Assembly (NCBI RefSeq): GCF_002934685.1
Contig: NZ_NKHL01000097.1
Span: 1 to 64,000, forward strand
From: Pseudomonas bohemica
GTDB lineage: Bacteria; Pseudomonadota; Gammaproteobacteria; Pseudomonadales; Pseudomonadaceae
Direction: 5' to 3'
Length of the DNA: 64,000 bases
Shown here: piece by piece, positions 35,575 to 44,806 of the stretch
How the letters are laid out: the number at the start of each line of letters is the position of its first letter
Numbering within the stretch: position 1 is the first letter of the stretch
The notes under the pieces: generated by a model
What the model was told of the DNA's origin: nothing
Database searches by the model: none
Seen by the model: the letters and a program-made list of their open reading frames with translations, nothing else
Made by a program: the position numbers and the translations under genes

Positions 35575-35876
35575 CACTCGATGCGGAAGAGTTTGGAGAA
35601 GTTGGAAATGGCGAGGATTTTGATGACATCGGCATTGCAGTTTTCCAGCCGCACATCAGAGCGTTCACCGCCAGCGTGATCGCGTAACAGCAAAAGCATG
35701 CCCAGCGCCGAGCTGTCGAGGTAATTGGTTTCCTTGAGGTCGACCACGTAGCGCTGGGCCTTGGTTTCCTTTTCGTAGGCATCACGGAAATCCTGATGCT
35801 TCGAAAAATCGAAGCGTCCCTTGATCTTGATGGTCAGCTGCTGCTCGTCGGGAGAACGATCGGAGGTTACTGACAT
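35574..35876 (-). CDS. hsbA: STAS-domain anti-sigma factor antagonist HsbA
   Basis: HsbA is the output of the HptB-HsbR relay. In P. aeruginosa it binds FlgM when unphosphorylated and a diguanylate cyclase when phosphorylated, shifting cells between swimming and attachment. This 100-residue protein is a single STAS domain with the phospho-serine motif YLDSSALGMLLLLRDH. ATG at 35876 (MSVTSDRSP) gives the family length; the open frame upstream is not used. It is the first gene of the trio, 137 bp after fliJ. Confidence 0.9.
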   Translation of the reverse strand: MSVTSDRSPDEQQLTIKIKGRFDFSKHQDFRDAYEKETKAQRYVVDLKETNYLDSSALGMLLLLRDHAGGERSDVRLENCNADVIKILAISNFSKLFRIE

Positions 35877-36013
35877 AGACAAAAATCCCTTATATGAAAC
35901 GGTGTCAGACGCTTGAAGTTTTAGCACTGGTTGTGGGGCGCGGCAAATGGAAGATGGCGCGAGCGGGACCGAGGTCTGTGTTGCAGCGGCAAGCCACCCA
36001 TCCGGGCCACAAT

Positions 36014-36463
36014 CTAGAACTGCTCCTGGCGCGGCAATCGCTGGGACAACTCGTCCAGCAGCTTCTGTTCGCGCTTGTCTTCGAGCGCGCGAGCTTCGTC
36101 GATGTAGCGCTGCACCAACTTGCGCAGCCCCTCGACACGTGCGTAAGCCTTCTGCCATTCGCCGCGGGCCTTGTTCAGATTGTTCTGATGCCAGTTCAGG
36201 CTCTGGCGTTGCTGGTTGACGGCTGTCTCCAGCTGATTGAGAAAGCGCTGATAGTTCATCAGCCACTGCCCGGAAACTCCGTGTGCGCCCTTGTCGATCC
36301 ACTGCTGCTGGTAGTCGGAACGAAATTTCTCCAGCTCGCCGAGTTTGCTCTCGGCCAGCCGCACCTGTCCCTGAAAATGCCCCAGGCGCTGGACGGCAGC
36401 TTTCTCTGTCTTTTCGGCCATGTCCACCACGGGCGCCAGACGGGCCGCGCGACTCTGCGCCAT
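36014..36463 (-). CDS. fliJ: Flagellar export chaperone FliJ
   Basis: FliJ is a small coiled-coil protein that couples the FliI ATPase to FlhA. The 149-residue product is almost entirely charged helix, with a ProAspMet-containing start (ARLAPVVDMAEKTEKAAVQRLG) typical of FliJ. It lies 6 bp downstream of fliI. The 137-bp gap to hsbA contains no recognisable promoter. Confidence 0.93.
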   Translation of the reverse strand: MAQSRAARLAPVVDMAEKTEKAAVQRLGHFQGQVRLAESKLGELEKFRSDYQQQWIDKGAHGVSGQWLMNYQRFLNQLETAVNQQRQSLNWHQNNLNKARGEWQKAYARVEGLRKLVQRYIDEARALEDKREQKLLDELSQRLPRQEQF

Positions 36464-36469
36464 GACCTA

Positions 36470-37828
36470 TCAGCTCCCGGCCTGGGGATTGAAGATCTTC
36501 GACAGTTGAGCTTCGCTGCTCGGCATACTCTCGTTGTCGTGCAACCCCTGGCGCAGGTAACGCACCAGTTGCGGCTGCAGATTGATCGCCAGGTCGGTTT
36601 CGCGATCGCCGCCAGCCACATACGCACCGACACTGATCAGGTCACGGCTCTGCTGATAACGCGACCACAACTGCTTGAAATACTGCGCCTGGGTCATGTG
36701 CTCGGCAGACACCACCGACGGCATGACCCGGCTGATGGAGGCCTCGATGTCGATCGCCGGGTAATGCCCCTCCTCCGCCAGACGCCGCGACAGCACGATG
36801 TGACCGTCCAGCACGCCCCGCGCCGAGTCGGCGATCGGGTCCTGCTGATCGTCGCCCTCGGACAGCACGGTATAAAACGCGGTAATCGACCCCCCGCCTT
36901 TCTCCGCATTGCCGGCGCGCTCCACCAGCTTGGGCAACTTGGCGAACACCGATGGCGGATAACCCTTGGTCGCAGGCGGCTCGCCGATGGCCAGGGCAAT
37001 TTCCCGCTGGGCCTGGGCGAAACGGGTCAGAGAGTCCATCAGCAACAGGACGTTCTTGCCCTTGTCGCGAAAATATTCTGCGATGCGCGTGCAGTACATC
37101 GCGGCGCGCAGACGCATCAGCGGTGCATCGTCCGCTGGCGAGGCGACGACCACCGAGCGCTTGAGGCCTTCCTCGCCGAGGATGTGTTCGATGAATTCCT
37201 TCACCTCGCGACCCCGCTCACCGATCAGCCCGACGACGATGATGTCGGCCTCGGTAAAGCGGGTCATCATCCCCAGCAGCACACTCTTGCCGACGCCCGT
37301 ACCGGCGAACAGGCCAAGACGCTGACCGCGACCGACCGTCAATAAACCGTTGATACAGCGGATGCCGACGTCCAGCGGTTGGCTGATCGGATCGCGCTTG
37401 AGCGGATTGATGGTCGGGCCGTCCAGCGGCACCCAGTCCTCGGCCTTCATTCCGCCCTTGCCGTCCAGCGCACGACCGGCGCCATCGAGCACACGACCAA
37501 GCATGGTCATGCCCATCGGCAGACGGCCAGTGTCCGGCAACGGCACCACGCGCGCACCGGGAGCAATACCGGCGACGCTGCCCACCGGCATCAGGAACAC
37601 CTTGCTGCCGGCAAAGCCCATGACTTCGGCCTCGACTTCAACCGGATGATGGCTGTCGTCGTTGATCACCACGCAGCGACTGCCCATGGCCGCGCGCAAG
37701 CCTTCGGCCTCCAGCGTCAGCCCCACCATGCGCAGCAGGCGGCCTTCGACCATGGGTTGAACTGGCAGGGTGATGGCGTCAGCGTAAGTGCTCAGACGCT
37801 TGCCGAAGCTGGTGCGCTCAAGACGCAT
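36470..37828 (-). CDS. fliI: Flagellum-specific ATP synthase-like ATPase FliI
   Basis: FliI is the hexameric ATPase of the flagellar export apparatus. The 452-residue protein resembles F1-beta, with Walker [10 protein letters not shown] (residues 174-182), [12 protein letters not shown] and [14 protein letters not shown] (Walker B). The start is ATG at 37828 ([12 protein letters not shown]), overlapping the end of fliH by 11 bp; an upstream extension of 13 codons is not conserved-looking. Confidence 0.97.
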   Translation of the reverse strand: MRLERTSFGKRLSTYADAITLPVQPMVEGRLLRMVGLTLEAEGLRAAMGSRCVVINDDSHHPVEVEAEVMGFAGSKVFLMPVGSVAGIAPGARVVPLPDTGRLPMGMTMLGRVLDGAGRALDGKGGMKAEDWVPLDGPTINPLKRDPISQPLDVGIRCINGLLTVGRGQRLGLFAGTGVGKSVLLGMMTRFTEADIIVVGLIGERGREVKEFIEHILGEEGLKRSVVVASPADDAPLMRLRAAMYCTRIAEYFRDKGKNVLLLMDSLTRFAQAQREIALAIGEPPATKGYPPSVFAKLPKLVERAGNAEKGGGSITAFYTVLSEGDDQQDPIADSARGVLDGHIVLSRRLAEEGHYPAIDIEASISRVMPSVVSAEHMTQAQYFKQLWSRYQQSRDLISVGAYVAGGDRETDLAINLQPQLVRYLRQGLHDNESMPSSEAQLSKIFNPQAGS

Positions 37829-38636
37829 CGGATGCGTCCGCGTTTTTCTGCATGAGTTGTTCGGCACTCTTGATCGCCGCTTCCAGATCGACGCTCACAT
37901 CGGGCACCGTGGGGTGCAGCGCCTGCTCGTGCAATTGATCGAACATCTTGGCAATCGCAACACTCAGCCGCGTTTCGACGGTCGCGTCGATCCGGCTGTG
38001 CTCGGTCTCGACCCTGCAACCGCCCGGCTGCAGCGTGTCGTCTTCAAGAATCCGCCAGTTTTCCTCGTGACGCTCGCGCAGGGCTTTGACCTGAGCGAAG
38101 TCCTGAGAATTGACCAGAATGCGCACGTTGGTGGCGCCCATCGGCAGCAGGCGCAAGGCGTCCTGCAGCACCTTGCCGATCTGGCTCGAGTCGGTTTTCA
38201 GTTCGCGCTGAATCACCTCGCGGGCAAGGTGTTCAACCAGCTGAATCATGGATTTTTCGATCTGTGCATCCTGGTCGGCGATAGGCTCGAACAGGTGCGT
38301 CATGAGGGTTTCCAGGCTCTCGAGTTTCGCCGCGAGGGCGACTTCGGCCTCCTGACGCACCTTGAGCTGGGTGCTGTGGAAACCTTCCTTCTCGCCGATG
38401 GCGAAGCCTTCGTTGTAAGCGTCCTGACGAATGCTTTCCAACTCTTCGAGGGTCAGTGGCTGGACTTCTTCGAGCGGCACTTCTTCGCTTTCGGCAGGCT
38501 CCGGCGCTTCGGCCACCGGTTCAGGCTCTGGCTCTTCCACGCGGGGATCGAAGCTGGGCAACGTCCAGACATCGATCCCACGCAGATCCTTGGCGCGGAT
38601 AAGCTCGCTGGGTGCTTCTTTATCGGAGCTGAACAT
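37818..38636 (-). CDS. fliH: Flagellar assembly protein FliH
   Basis: FliH is the peripheral stalk-like regulator of FliI. The 272-residue protein has an N-terminal [16 protein letters not shown] segment used for docking. An acidic Pro/Glu-rich region follows, then a helical C-terminal domain with the glycine/alanine-spaced helix typical of the family. The start is ATG at 38636 with AGGTG 6 nt upstream; a GTG at 38645 is less likely. Confidence 0.93.
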   Translation of the reverse strand: MFSSDKEAPSELIRAKDLRGIDVWTLPSFDPRVEEPEPEPVAEAPEPAESEEVPLEEVQPLTLEELESIRQDAYNEGFAIGEKEGFHSTQLKVRQEAEVALAAKLESLETLMTHLFEPIADQDAQIEKSMIQLVEHLAREVIQRELKTDSSQIGKVLQDALRLLPMGATNVRILVNSQDFAQVKALRERHEENWRILEDDTLQPGGCRVETEHSRIDATVETRLSVAIAKMFDQLHEQALHPTVPDVSVDLEAAIKSAEQLMQKNADASDAS

Positions 38637-38651
38637 CGACTGCACCTGTTG

Positions 38652-39671
38652 TTAAATCATTTCCTCGCCACCCTTGCCGCCGAGAACGATCTCCCCGGCC
38701 TCCGCCATACGACGGGCAATGGTGAGGATTTCCTTCTGGGCTGCTTCCACGTCGCTGACGCGAACCGGACCCTTGGCCTCCAGGTCGTCGCGCAACAGCT
38801 CGGCGGCACGCTTGGACATGTTCTTGAAAATCTTTTCCTTGATCGCCTCGTCCGAACCCTTGAGTGCCAGTACCAGCACATCGGAAGAGACTTCGCGAAG
38901 CAAGGCCTGAATACCACGGTCGTCGACGTCGGACAGGTTGTTGAAGACGAACATCAGGTCTTCGATCTGTGTCGAAAGGTCTTCGTCCACCTCGCGAATG
39001 GAATCCATGAGCTGGCCTTCGATCGAGCTGTCGAGGAAGTTCATGATGTCTGCTGCACGCTTGATACCGCCCAGGGTGGTACGCGACGTGTTGGCGTTGC
39101 CCGAGAACTGCTTCTCGAGGATCTGGTTCAATTCTTTCAAGGCCGCGGGCTGCACGGTGTTCAACGACGAGACGCGCAGGATGATGTCCAGACGCACCTT
39201 GTGGTCGAAATGGCTCAGCACTTCACCGGCCTGGTCGGCGTCCAGATAAGCGACCACGATGGCCTGGATCTGCGGGTGCTCGTAGCGAATGACGTCCGCG
39301 ACGGCGCGCGGTTCCATCCACTTGAGGCTGTCCAGACCGCTGGTGTTGCCGCCCAGCAGGATGCGATCGATCAGGCCATTGGCCTTGTCTTCGCCCAGGG
39401 CCTGAGTGAGCATCTTGCGGATATAGCCGTCGGAACCGATGCCGACGCCGGTCTGATCTCCGACCACGTCGACGAACTCGCTCATCACCTGCTCGACCTG
39501 CTCGCGATGGACATTGCGCATCTGCGCCATGGCCACGCCGACGCGCTGGACCTCCTTAGGGCCCATGTGACGCAGAACCTGGGCAGCATCAGTCTCACCC
39601 AGGGTGAGCAACAGGATCGCAGCCTTATCAACGCGGCTCAGTTTGACCGCAGCAGCACGATTATCACTCAT
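38652..39671 (-). CDS. fliG: Flagellar motor switch protein FliG
   Basis: FliG is the rotor protein that contacts the stators. The 339-residue protein has three armadillo-like parts: the N-terminal FliF-binding part (VDKAAILLLTLGETDAAQVL), the middle FliM-binding EHPQ-type motif (RYEHPQIQAIVVAYL), and the C-terminal torque helix with charged residues (DDRGIQALLREVSSDVLVLALKG). The start overlaps fliF by 8 bp. Confidence 0.97.
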   Translation of the reverse strand: MSDNRAAAVKLSRVDKAAILLLTLGETDAAQVLRHMGPKEVQRVGVAMAQMRNVHREQVEQVMSEFVDVVGDQTGVGIGSDGYIRKMLTQALGEDKANGLIDRILLGGNTSGLDSLKWMEPRAVADVIRYEHPQIQAIVVAYLDADQAGEVLSHFDHKVRLDIILRVSSLNTVQPAALKELNQILEKQFSGNANTSRTTLGGIKRAADIMNFLDSSIEGQLMDSIREVDEDLSTQIEDLMFVFNNLSDVDDRGIQALLREVSSDVLVLALKGSDEAIKEKIFKNMSKRAAELLRDDLEAKGPVRVSDVEAAQKEILTIARRMAEAGEIVLGGKGGEEMI

Positions 39672-41442
39672 CTGTGTTGATCCACTCTTTTACGACCTGA
39701 GCCACACGAGCCGGGTCTTCAGCCACCAGGCTCTTGATTGCGTTGAGCTGCGCGTCATAACCCTCGCTCGGGCTCGGCAGCAGAATGCTTTGCGGACCGC
39801 CCAGACTCACGCGGTCGTTGGCCAGCTCACCATCCATACCGACCATGCCGCCCAGCTCGACGTCACTGTCGGCGAGCTTGCTCTTCGGATTGGTGATGTT
39901 GTTCAACACCGGACGCAGGACGCCGAAGACCAGCACCAGGATGAAGAGCACGCCCATCGCCTGTTTGACGATGTCCCAGAACCATGGCTGCGAGTAGAAC
40001 GGAATGTCCGGAATCACTTCGCCACGATCGGCGGAAAACGGCACGTTGATCACGCTGACACTGTCGCCACGGCTGGCATCGAAGCCCACGGCGTCCTGCA
40101 CCAGACGGGTGAAGCGCGCCAGTTGATCGGCGGTCCACGGCACCATGGTGGTTTCACCGTTGGCCGGATTGACCTTGACCTGATCGTCCACCACCACCGC
40201 TACCGACAGGCGATTGATCTTGCCCTGCTGTTGCTTGGTGTGGCTAATGGAACGGTCCAGCTCGAAGTTCTTGGTCGACTGGTTACGCTTGTCCGCCGGG
40301 TACGGCGCGAGCATCGGCTGACCGGTGGCCGGGTCCATGATCTGCTGACCGTTGGCGTCCAGCAGCGGTTGGCCTGGAGCGATCGGGCCTGTAGCACCGG
40401 CGGCACTGGCGGTGGCGTTCTGCGGAGCAGTGGCCGGGCCCGGTGGCTGGTTGCTCAGAGCACCCGGCACGCCTTGTGGGCCGCTGCTGCTGGAGCGTTG
40501 TTCGTTGACCGTCTGCTCGCTGCGCAACGCAGGCTGATCAGGGTTGAAGCTTTCGGCGGTGGATTCCACCGCACTGAAGTCGACGTCGGCCGAGACTTCA
40601 GCTTTATAACGATCATTACCCAACACCGGTTGCAGAATGTTCTGCACGCGCTGGGTCAGCATGCCTTCCATGCGACGGGTGTAGTCAAACTGCTTACCGG
40701 CCATGCTCAGCTCGGAGTTTTCCGCCTGGTCGGACAGCAGATTGCCTTTCTGGTCGACGACGGTGACCTGTGATTTGGTCAACTCAGGGACGCTGGTCGC
40801 CACCAGATTGACGATGGCCATGACCTGACCCGGCTCGAGGCTGCGACCGGCGTACATTTCCACCAGCACCGAAGCGGTGGGTTTACGGTCGTCACGCACG
40901 AACACCGAACTCTTCGGAATCGCCAGGTGCACGCGAGCGGCCTTGATGTTGTTCAGGCTGGAAATGGTGCGCGCCAATTCGCCTTCCAGTCCGCGACGGT
41001 AACGGGTGGCCTCCATGAACTGGCTGGTGCCCAGGCCCTGGTCCTTGTCCAGAATTTCGAAGCCGACGTTGCCGTCGTTCTGCGCGATACCGGCGCCGGC
41101 CAGTTTGATACGGGCACGGGCCAGGTCGTCGGACTTGACCAGCAAGGCGCCGGAATTGGGCTCCACGGTGTAAGGAATGTCGGCCTGCGCCAGCGTATCC
41201 ATCACCTGCTTGGTGTCCATGCCCGACAAGCTGCCATACAGCGGCTTGTAGTCTGGCTGTTGCGACCAAAGCACGACGGCAAAACCAATCGCCACGCTGG
41301 CAGCCAGACCGACCATGAGGCCAACCTGACGCAGCATCGTCATCTCGGACAGATTTTGCAGGAACGCCAAACCGAACATCGGCGGCTTGCTTCCTGTCGC
41401 ACCCGTTTTGGCAGGTACGTTATCGGCGACGGCTTCAGCCAT
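39664..41442 (-). CDS. fliF: Flagellar MS-ring protein FliF
   Basis: FliF forms the MS ring, the base of the basal body. The 592-residue protein has a first transmembrane helix near residues 38-58 and periplasmic ring-building motifs (QADIPYTVEPNSGALLV, RVHLAIPKSSVFVRDDRKPT). A Gly/Pro/Ala-rich insertion lies around residues 320-360. A second transmembrane helix and the cytoplasmic FliG-binding tail follow. It starts 14 bp after the fliE stop. Confidence 0.97.
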   Translation of the reverse strand: MAEAVADNVPAKTGATGSKPPMFGLAFLQNLSEMTMLRQVGLMVGLAASVAIGFAVVLWSQQPDYKPLYGSLSGMDTKQVMDTLAQADIPYTVEPNSGALLVKSDDLARARIKLAGAGIAQNDGNVGFEILDKDQGLGTSQFMEATRYRRGLEGELARTISSLNNIKAARVHLAIPKSSVFVRDDRKPTASVLVEMYAGRSLEPGQVMAIVNLVATSVPELTKSQVTVVDQKGNLLSDQAENSELSMAGKQFDYTRRMEGMLTQRVQNILQPVLGNDRYKAEVSADVDFSAVESTAESFNPDQPALRSEQTVNEQRSSSSGPQGVPGALSNQPPGPATAPQNATASAAGATGPIAPGQPLLDANGQQIMDPATGQPMLAPYPADKRNQSTKNFELDRSISHTKQQQGKINRLSVAVVVDDQVKVNPANGETTMVPWTADQLARFTRLVQDAVGFDASRGDSVSVINVPFSADRGEVIPDIPFYSQPWFWDIVKQAMGVLFILVLVFGVLRPVLNNITNPKSKLADSDVELGGMVGMDGELANDRVSLGGPQSILLPSPSEGYDAQLNAIKSLVAEDPARVAQVVKEWINTDE

Positions 41443-41456
41443 GACTTAAATTGTCC

Positions 41457-41786
41457 TCAAACCGGCATTTGCATGATGTCTTGGTACGCCTGAACCAGCT
41501 TGTTACGTACCTGGGTCAGCGCTTGAAACGAGACGCTGGCTTTCTGCGAGGAAATCATCACATCGGTGAGGTCCACGCCGCTCTTGCCCATTTCGAAGGC
41601 CGTGGACAGCTGGTTCGACGCCTGTTGCGTGTCGTTGACCTTGTTGACGGCCATGCCGAGCATGTCGGAAAAACTTGTGCCGCCTGTGATCTCCGGGGCT
41701 TCGATAGCAGCAGGCTTTGCCATGGCGTCCATCTGCATGGAGCGCATGTCCAACATCAAGCGATTAAATTCAACACCTTGGCTCAT
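41457..41786 (-). CDS. fliE: Flagellar hook-basal body junction protein FliE
   Basis: FliE joins the MS ring to the rod. The 109-residue protein has a variable N-terminus and a conserved C-terminal part with [19 protein letters not shown] and [24 protein letters not shown]. The start is ATG at 41786 because GAGAGAAG lies just upstream. It leads the fliEFGHIJ operon with a strong sigma54 element at 41848-41863. Confidence 0.95.
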   Translation of the reverse strand: MSQGVEFNRLMLDMRSMQMDAMAKPAAIEAPEITGGTSFSDMLGMAVNKVNDTQQASNQLSTAFEMGKSGVDLTDVMISSQKASVSFQALTQVRNKLVQAYQDIMQMPV

Positions 41787-41807
41787 GGACTTCTCTCTCA
41801 AAAGGGC

Positions 41808-41821
41808 CGCAAATTTTTGAC
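41808..41821 (-). promoter_or_regulatory. Candidate FleQ box in the fliE leader
   Basis: The reverse strand reads GTCAAAAATTTGCG, with a perfect GTCA half and an A/T core as in the box upstream of fleQ (GTCATAAATTTGAC). It spans about +16 to +29, matching the flhA leader box to within 1 bp. Confidence 0.45.
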
Positions 41822-41847
41822 ACCGATTCCGCGGTTATCCATGTAGT

Positions 41848-41863
41848 AGCAACAACGGTGCCA
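41848..41863 (-). promoter_or_regulatory. Sigma54 promoter of the fliE operon
   Basis: The reverse strand reads TGGCACCGTTGTTGCT, essentially consensus. The predicted start is near 41837, 50 nt before the fliE ATG. Confidence 0.87.
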
Positions 41864-41931
41864 GACCAATGACGGCACAGTGCCAGCTTTTCATGAAAGT
41901 ATTGGGATGGTTACAAAAGCTGCGTTTAGAA

Positions 41932-42022
41932 CCTGTAGAGCGCACTTGCCCGCAAATGCTTCGTCTCAGCCAATCTTAATGGTCTGACACGACGCATTCG
42001 TGGGCAGGCGTGCTCCTACAGG
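41932..42022. repeat. REPIN between fleR and fliE
   Basis: CCTGTAGAGCGCACTTGCCC-GC and GTGGGCAGGCGTGC-TCCTACAGG face each other across about 45 bp. It follows the fleR stop directly and separates the fleQ/fleSR units from the fliE promoter. Confidence 0.8.
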
Positions 42023-42033
42023 CTTGATTGATG

Positions 42034-43461
42034 TCAGCTAGCGAACAGATACCCTTCGACATCCATCCCCGCATCCCGCATCTGCGCCAATTTGTAGCGC
42101 AACGTACGAGGGCTGATACCCAGGCGTTCGGCGGCTTCCTTGCGCCGGCCACGCTCAGCGCGCAGGGTGTCGATGATCATCTGAAACTCGCGACGGCGCA
42201 GGTCTTCCCCCAGCGCGCCAGCCAATTCGCCATTGGCAGTCTCCAGCGACGATTCCATGACACCGGGCGGTGTCGGCAGCGGCGCCAGAACCTGAAGCAT
42301 CGGCGCCTGGGCAGGCATCGACGCGAAGCTGATGGGGCCCGCAAGACAGAAGTCCTGCGCCTGAATCACCCCACCCTGTTGCAGGATCAGCGCGCGCTGC
42401 ACAGCGTTGTCCAGCTCGCGCACGTTGCCCGGCCAGCTGTATTCGACCAGACACTTTTGCGCATCGGCCGACAACCGCACCGGCGCGTGCTTCATTTTAT
42501 TGACGTGTTTGGCCAGCAGACGCTCGGCCAGAGGCAGAATATCGCCGGGACGCTGACGCAGCGGGTGCCACGCAAGCGGAAACACCGACAGGCGATAAAA
42601 CAGGTCTTCACGGAAACGCCCCGCCGCTACCTCGCCCGCCAGATCGCGGTTGGTGGTCGCGAGCACGCGAATGTCCAGTGCGATAGGCTTGCGCGCGCCG
42701 ACCCGCTCCACCTCGCGCTCCTGCAAAACCCGCAGCAATTTGGCCTGCAGCCCCATCGGCATCTCGGAGATTTCGTCGAGCAGAATGGTCCCGCCATCCG
42801 CCTGTTCGAACTTGCCCGCCTGAGCGGCGATGGCGCCGGTAAAGGAGCCTTTCTCGTGGCCGAACAAGGTGGCTTCGAGCATGTTGTCCGGTATCGCCGC
42901 GCAGTTGATGGCAATGAACGGTTTACCGGCGCGCGGCGATTGCTGATGAATGAAACGCGCCAGCACTTCCTTGCCGGTCCCGGATTCGCCGGAAATCAGC
43001 ACCGTGGAATCGCTTTTCGCCACCCGGCTCGCCAGATTGAGCAACTGTACGCTGGCCGGTTCGACCGCGATCGGGCCTTCACCGTCCGCAGGCCCCAATC
43101 GGCCCAACGCGTGACGGGCTACCAGCGCCAGAAGCGCCTTGGGCTCGAAGGGTTTGACCAGATAATCGGCGGCACCTTGACGCATGGCTTCCACGGCACG
43201 ATCCACCGCGCCATGAGCCGTCATCAACAACACCGGCAGTTGCGGATAGCGGCTGCGCAGTTGGGCCAGCAATTGATGGCCGTCCATACCCGGCATGTTG
43301 ACATCGCTGATCACCAGACTGAAAGAGACTGCACCCGCAGCCAGCATCGCCTCTTCGGCAGAGCCGACGGCGTGGTAATCGTGACCGGCCAGCTCCAGGG
43401 TTTCACCCAGCGCCTCGCGCAGGGAATGATCATCCTCGACCAGCAATACATTGATCGTCAT
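42034..43461 (-). CDS. fleR: Sigma54-dependent response regulator FleR
   Basis: FleR activates hook and rod genes once phosphorylated by FleS. The 475-residue protein has a receiver with Asp53 in [10 protein letters not shown]. The AAA+ domain has GESGTGKE (158-165) and the sigma54 contact loop, here GSFTGA (205-210) rather than the more common GAFTGA. A Fis-type helix-turn-helix ends it ([20 protein letters not shown]). The start overlaps the fleS stop by 4 bp. Confidence 0.95.
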   Translation of the reverse strand: MTINVLLVEDDHSLREALGETLELAGHDYHAVGSAEEAMLAAGAVSFSLVISDVNMPGMDGHQLLAQLRSRYPQLPVLLMTAHGAVDRAVEAMRQGAADYLVKPFEPKALLALVARHALGRLGPADGEGPIAVEPASVQLLNLASRVAKSDSTVLISGESGTGKEVLARFIHQQSPRAGKPFIAINCAAIPDNMLEATLFGHEKGSFTGAIAAQAGKFEQADGGTILLDEISEMPMGLQAKLLRVLQEREVERVGARKPIALDIRVLATTNRDLAGEVAAGRFREDLFYRLSVFPLAWHPLRQRPGDILPLAERLLAKHVNKMKHAPVRLSADAQKCLVEYSWPGNVRELDNAVQRALILQQGGVIQAQDFCLAGPISFASMPAQAPMLQVLAPLPTPPGVMESSLETANGELAGALGEDLRRREFQMIIDTLRAERGRRKEAAERLGISPRTLRYKLAQMRDAGMDVEGYLFAS

Positions 43462-44684
43462 GAGCGGTTACCTGTGGCGCTGACGCCCGGAATCAGCGGC
43501 AAGGAAACGATGGCACAGGTCCCGCGGCCCGGACGCGAACGAAATTGCACCTGCCCCTGGTGAGCCCTGGCAACTGCCGTGACCACCGCCAGCCCGAGTC
43601 CGGTGCCGGTGGTCTTGGTGGTGAAGAATGGCTCGCCGATCCGGGCCAGAGCGGCGGCTTCGATACCGCTACCGTTATCACTGATGCATAGGCGCAAGGT
43701 GTTGCCACGGTCGTACGCATGAATCTTGACGCGTGCGCCAGCAGCACTGGCCTGCACAGCGTTTTCGATCAGGTTGAGCAACGCACCGATCAGGGTGTCG
43801 CGGTTGCACAACAATTCGCCATCGACGCTGTTGCATCGCCAGCGCACCGCGACATCCCGAACATGGGTCTGCGCCGAGGACTCCAGCGCATCGACCAACG
43901 CCTGCGGGGTCACGCGATCGGTCAGCGGCAGCTCGCCTCGGGCAAACACCAGCATGTCGCGGACCTGATGCTCCAGCTCGTGCAGACGCTCCTTGAGGCG
44001 GCCAGCGAAACGCTGCTGGGTCTCGACATTCAGTGCCTGCTCGGTCAAATGGCTGGCGTAGATCATCGCCGCCGACAACGGCGTGCGGATCTGATGAGCA
44101 AGGGAGGCAACCATGCGTCCCAGCGACGACAGACGCTCATGGCGCGCCAGCTGGCTTTGCAGATGACGGGTTTCAGTCAGGTCGTTGAGCAGCACCAACT
44201 GCCCCGGTTCGGCGTCCAGCGAGCGGGTCGCGATGGACAGACGACGCCCGTCTTTAAGGGAGATTTCATGGCCGTCGTCTTCTCGAGGCGCGAAGCAGCG
44301 CGCAATGACGTGACGCCAGAGCATGCCGATCAGCGGCTCGCCCAATAGCTCCAGGGCGGCCGGGTTGGCCTCGCGAACCGTTCCGGTGCCGTCGATGACG
44401 ATAACGCCTCCGGGCAACAGGTCGAGCAGATTCTGCAGCCGGTTGGCCAGACGCTCTTTCTCGGCCAGTTCCTGCATGCGCTGGGCGCTGACCACCGCCA
44501 GCTCACCCTTGAGCTCGGTAACCCGTGCTTCGAGCAAGCTGTAGGAATCAGTCAATTGCGCCGACATCTGGTTGAACAGGGAAAATGCCTGTTCCAACCC
44601 TTGTCGACTTTCCACTTCCGGGGACGGCTGCACTTGCGAACCTGGCAAGACGGGTTCGGAAGACATCTGAGCGGCCTGGGACAT
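43458..44684 (-). CDS. fleS: Two-component sensor kinase FleS
   Basis: FleS phosphorylates FleR. The 408-residue protein has no transmembrane helix, so it is cytosolic. It has a coiled-coil (about 40-85) and a PAS domain (ILVIDGTGTVREANPAALEL-type, about 90-170). His197 lies in LAHQIRTPL. A HATPase domain carries NLIENAVQAS and DNGSGIEAAAL. It is the first gene of fleSR, behind a sigma54 element at 44737-44752. Confidence 0.94.
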   Translation of the reverse strand: MSQAAQMSSEPVLPGSQVQPSPEVESRQGLEQAFSLFNQMSAQLTDSYSLLEARVTELKGELAVVSAQRMQELAEKERLANRLQNLLDLLPGGVIVIDGTGTVREANPAALELLGEPLIGMLWRHVIARCFAPREDDGHEISLKDGRRLSIATRSLDAEPGQLVLLNDLTETRHLQSQLARHERLSSLGRMVASLAHQIRTPLSAAMIYASHLTEQALNVETQQRFAGRLKERLHELEHQVRDMLVFARGELPLTDRVTPQALVDALESSAQTHVRDVAVRWRCNSVDGELLCNRDTLIGALLNLIENAVQASAAGARVKIHAYDRGNTLRLCISDNGSGIEAAALARIGEPFFTTKTTGTGLGLAVVTAVARAHQGQVQFRSRPGRGTCAIVSLPLIPGVSATGNRS

Positions 44685-44736
44685 AGTTGATCTCTCGGTG
44701 GCGAACCGTCAGCAAACGGTATGTTGCAAGAGACTT

Positions 44737-44752
44737 AGCAATCCTCGTGCCG
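44737..44752 (-). promoter_or_regulatory. Sigma54 promoter of fleSR
   Basis: The reverse strand reads CGGCACGAGGATTGCT with correct GG/GC spacing. The predicted start is near 44726. The -24 end directly abuts the T-tract of the fleQ terminator. Confidence 0.82.
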
Positions 44753-44786
44753 AAAAAAAACCGCTGAAAAATCAGCGGTTTGTTTT
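44753..44786 (-). terminator. Rho-independent terminator of fleQ
   Basis: AAACCGCTGA and TCAGCGGTTT form the stem (core 44761-44778) around a short T-rich loop, followed on the minus strand by eight T residues. The other strand also has a T-rich tail, so it may work in both directions. Confidence 0.88.
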
Positions 44787-44792
44787 TTGCGC

Positions 44793-44806
44793 GTCAAACA
44801 AGTGTC
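44793..44806. promoter_or_regulatory. Candidate FleQ box upstream of fleSR
   Basis: GTCAAACAAGTGTC overlaps the fleQ stop codon. Counting from the predicted fleSR start it spans about -67 to -80, the interval at which I recall FleQ being footprinted on the P. aeruginosa fleSR promoter. Confidence 0.4.

Noticed and set aside
37788..39680. 630-codon plus-strand gene opposite fliH/fliG
   Set aside because: Same reason: fliH and fliG on the other strand are unambiguous.
41418..41445. Sigma28 promoter at the fliF start
   Set aside because: GCCGATAA is present but has no -35 at the right distance; fliF is expected to be in the sigma54 fliE operon.
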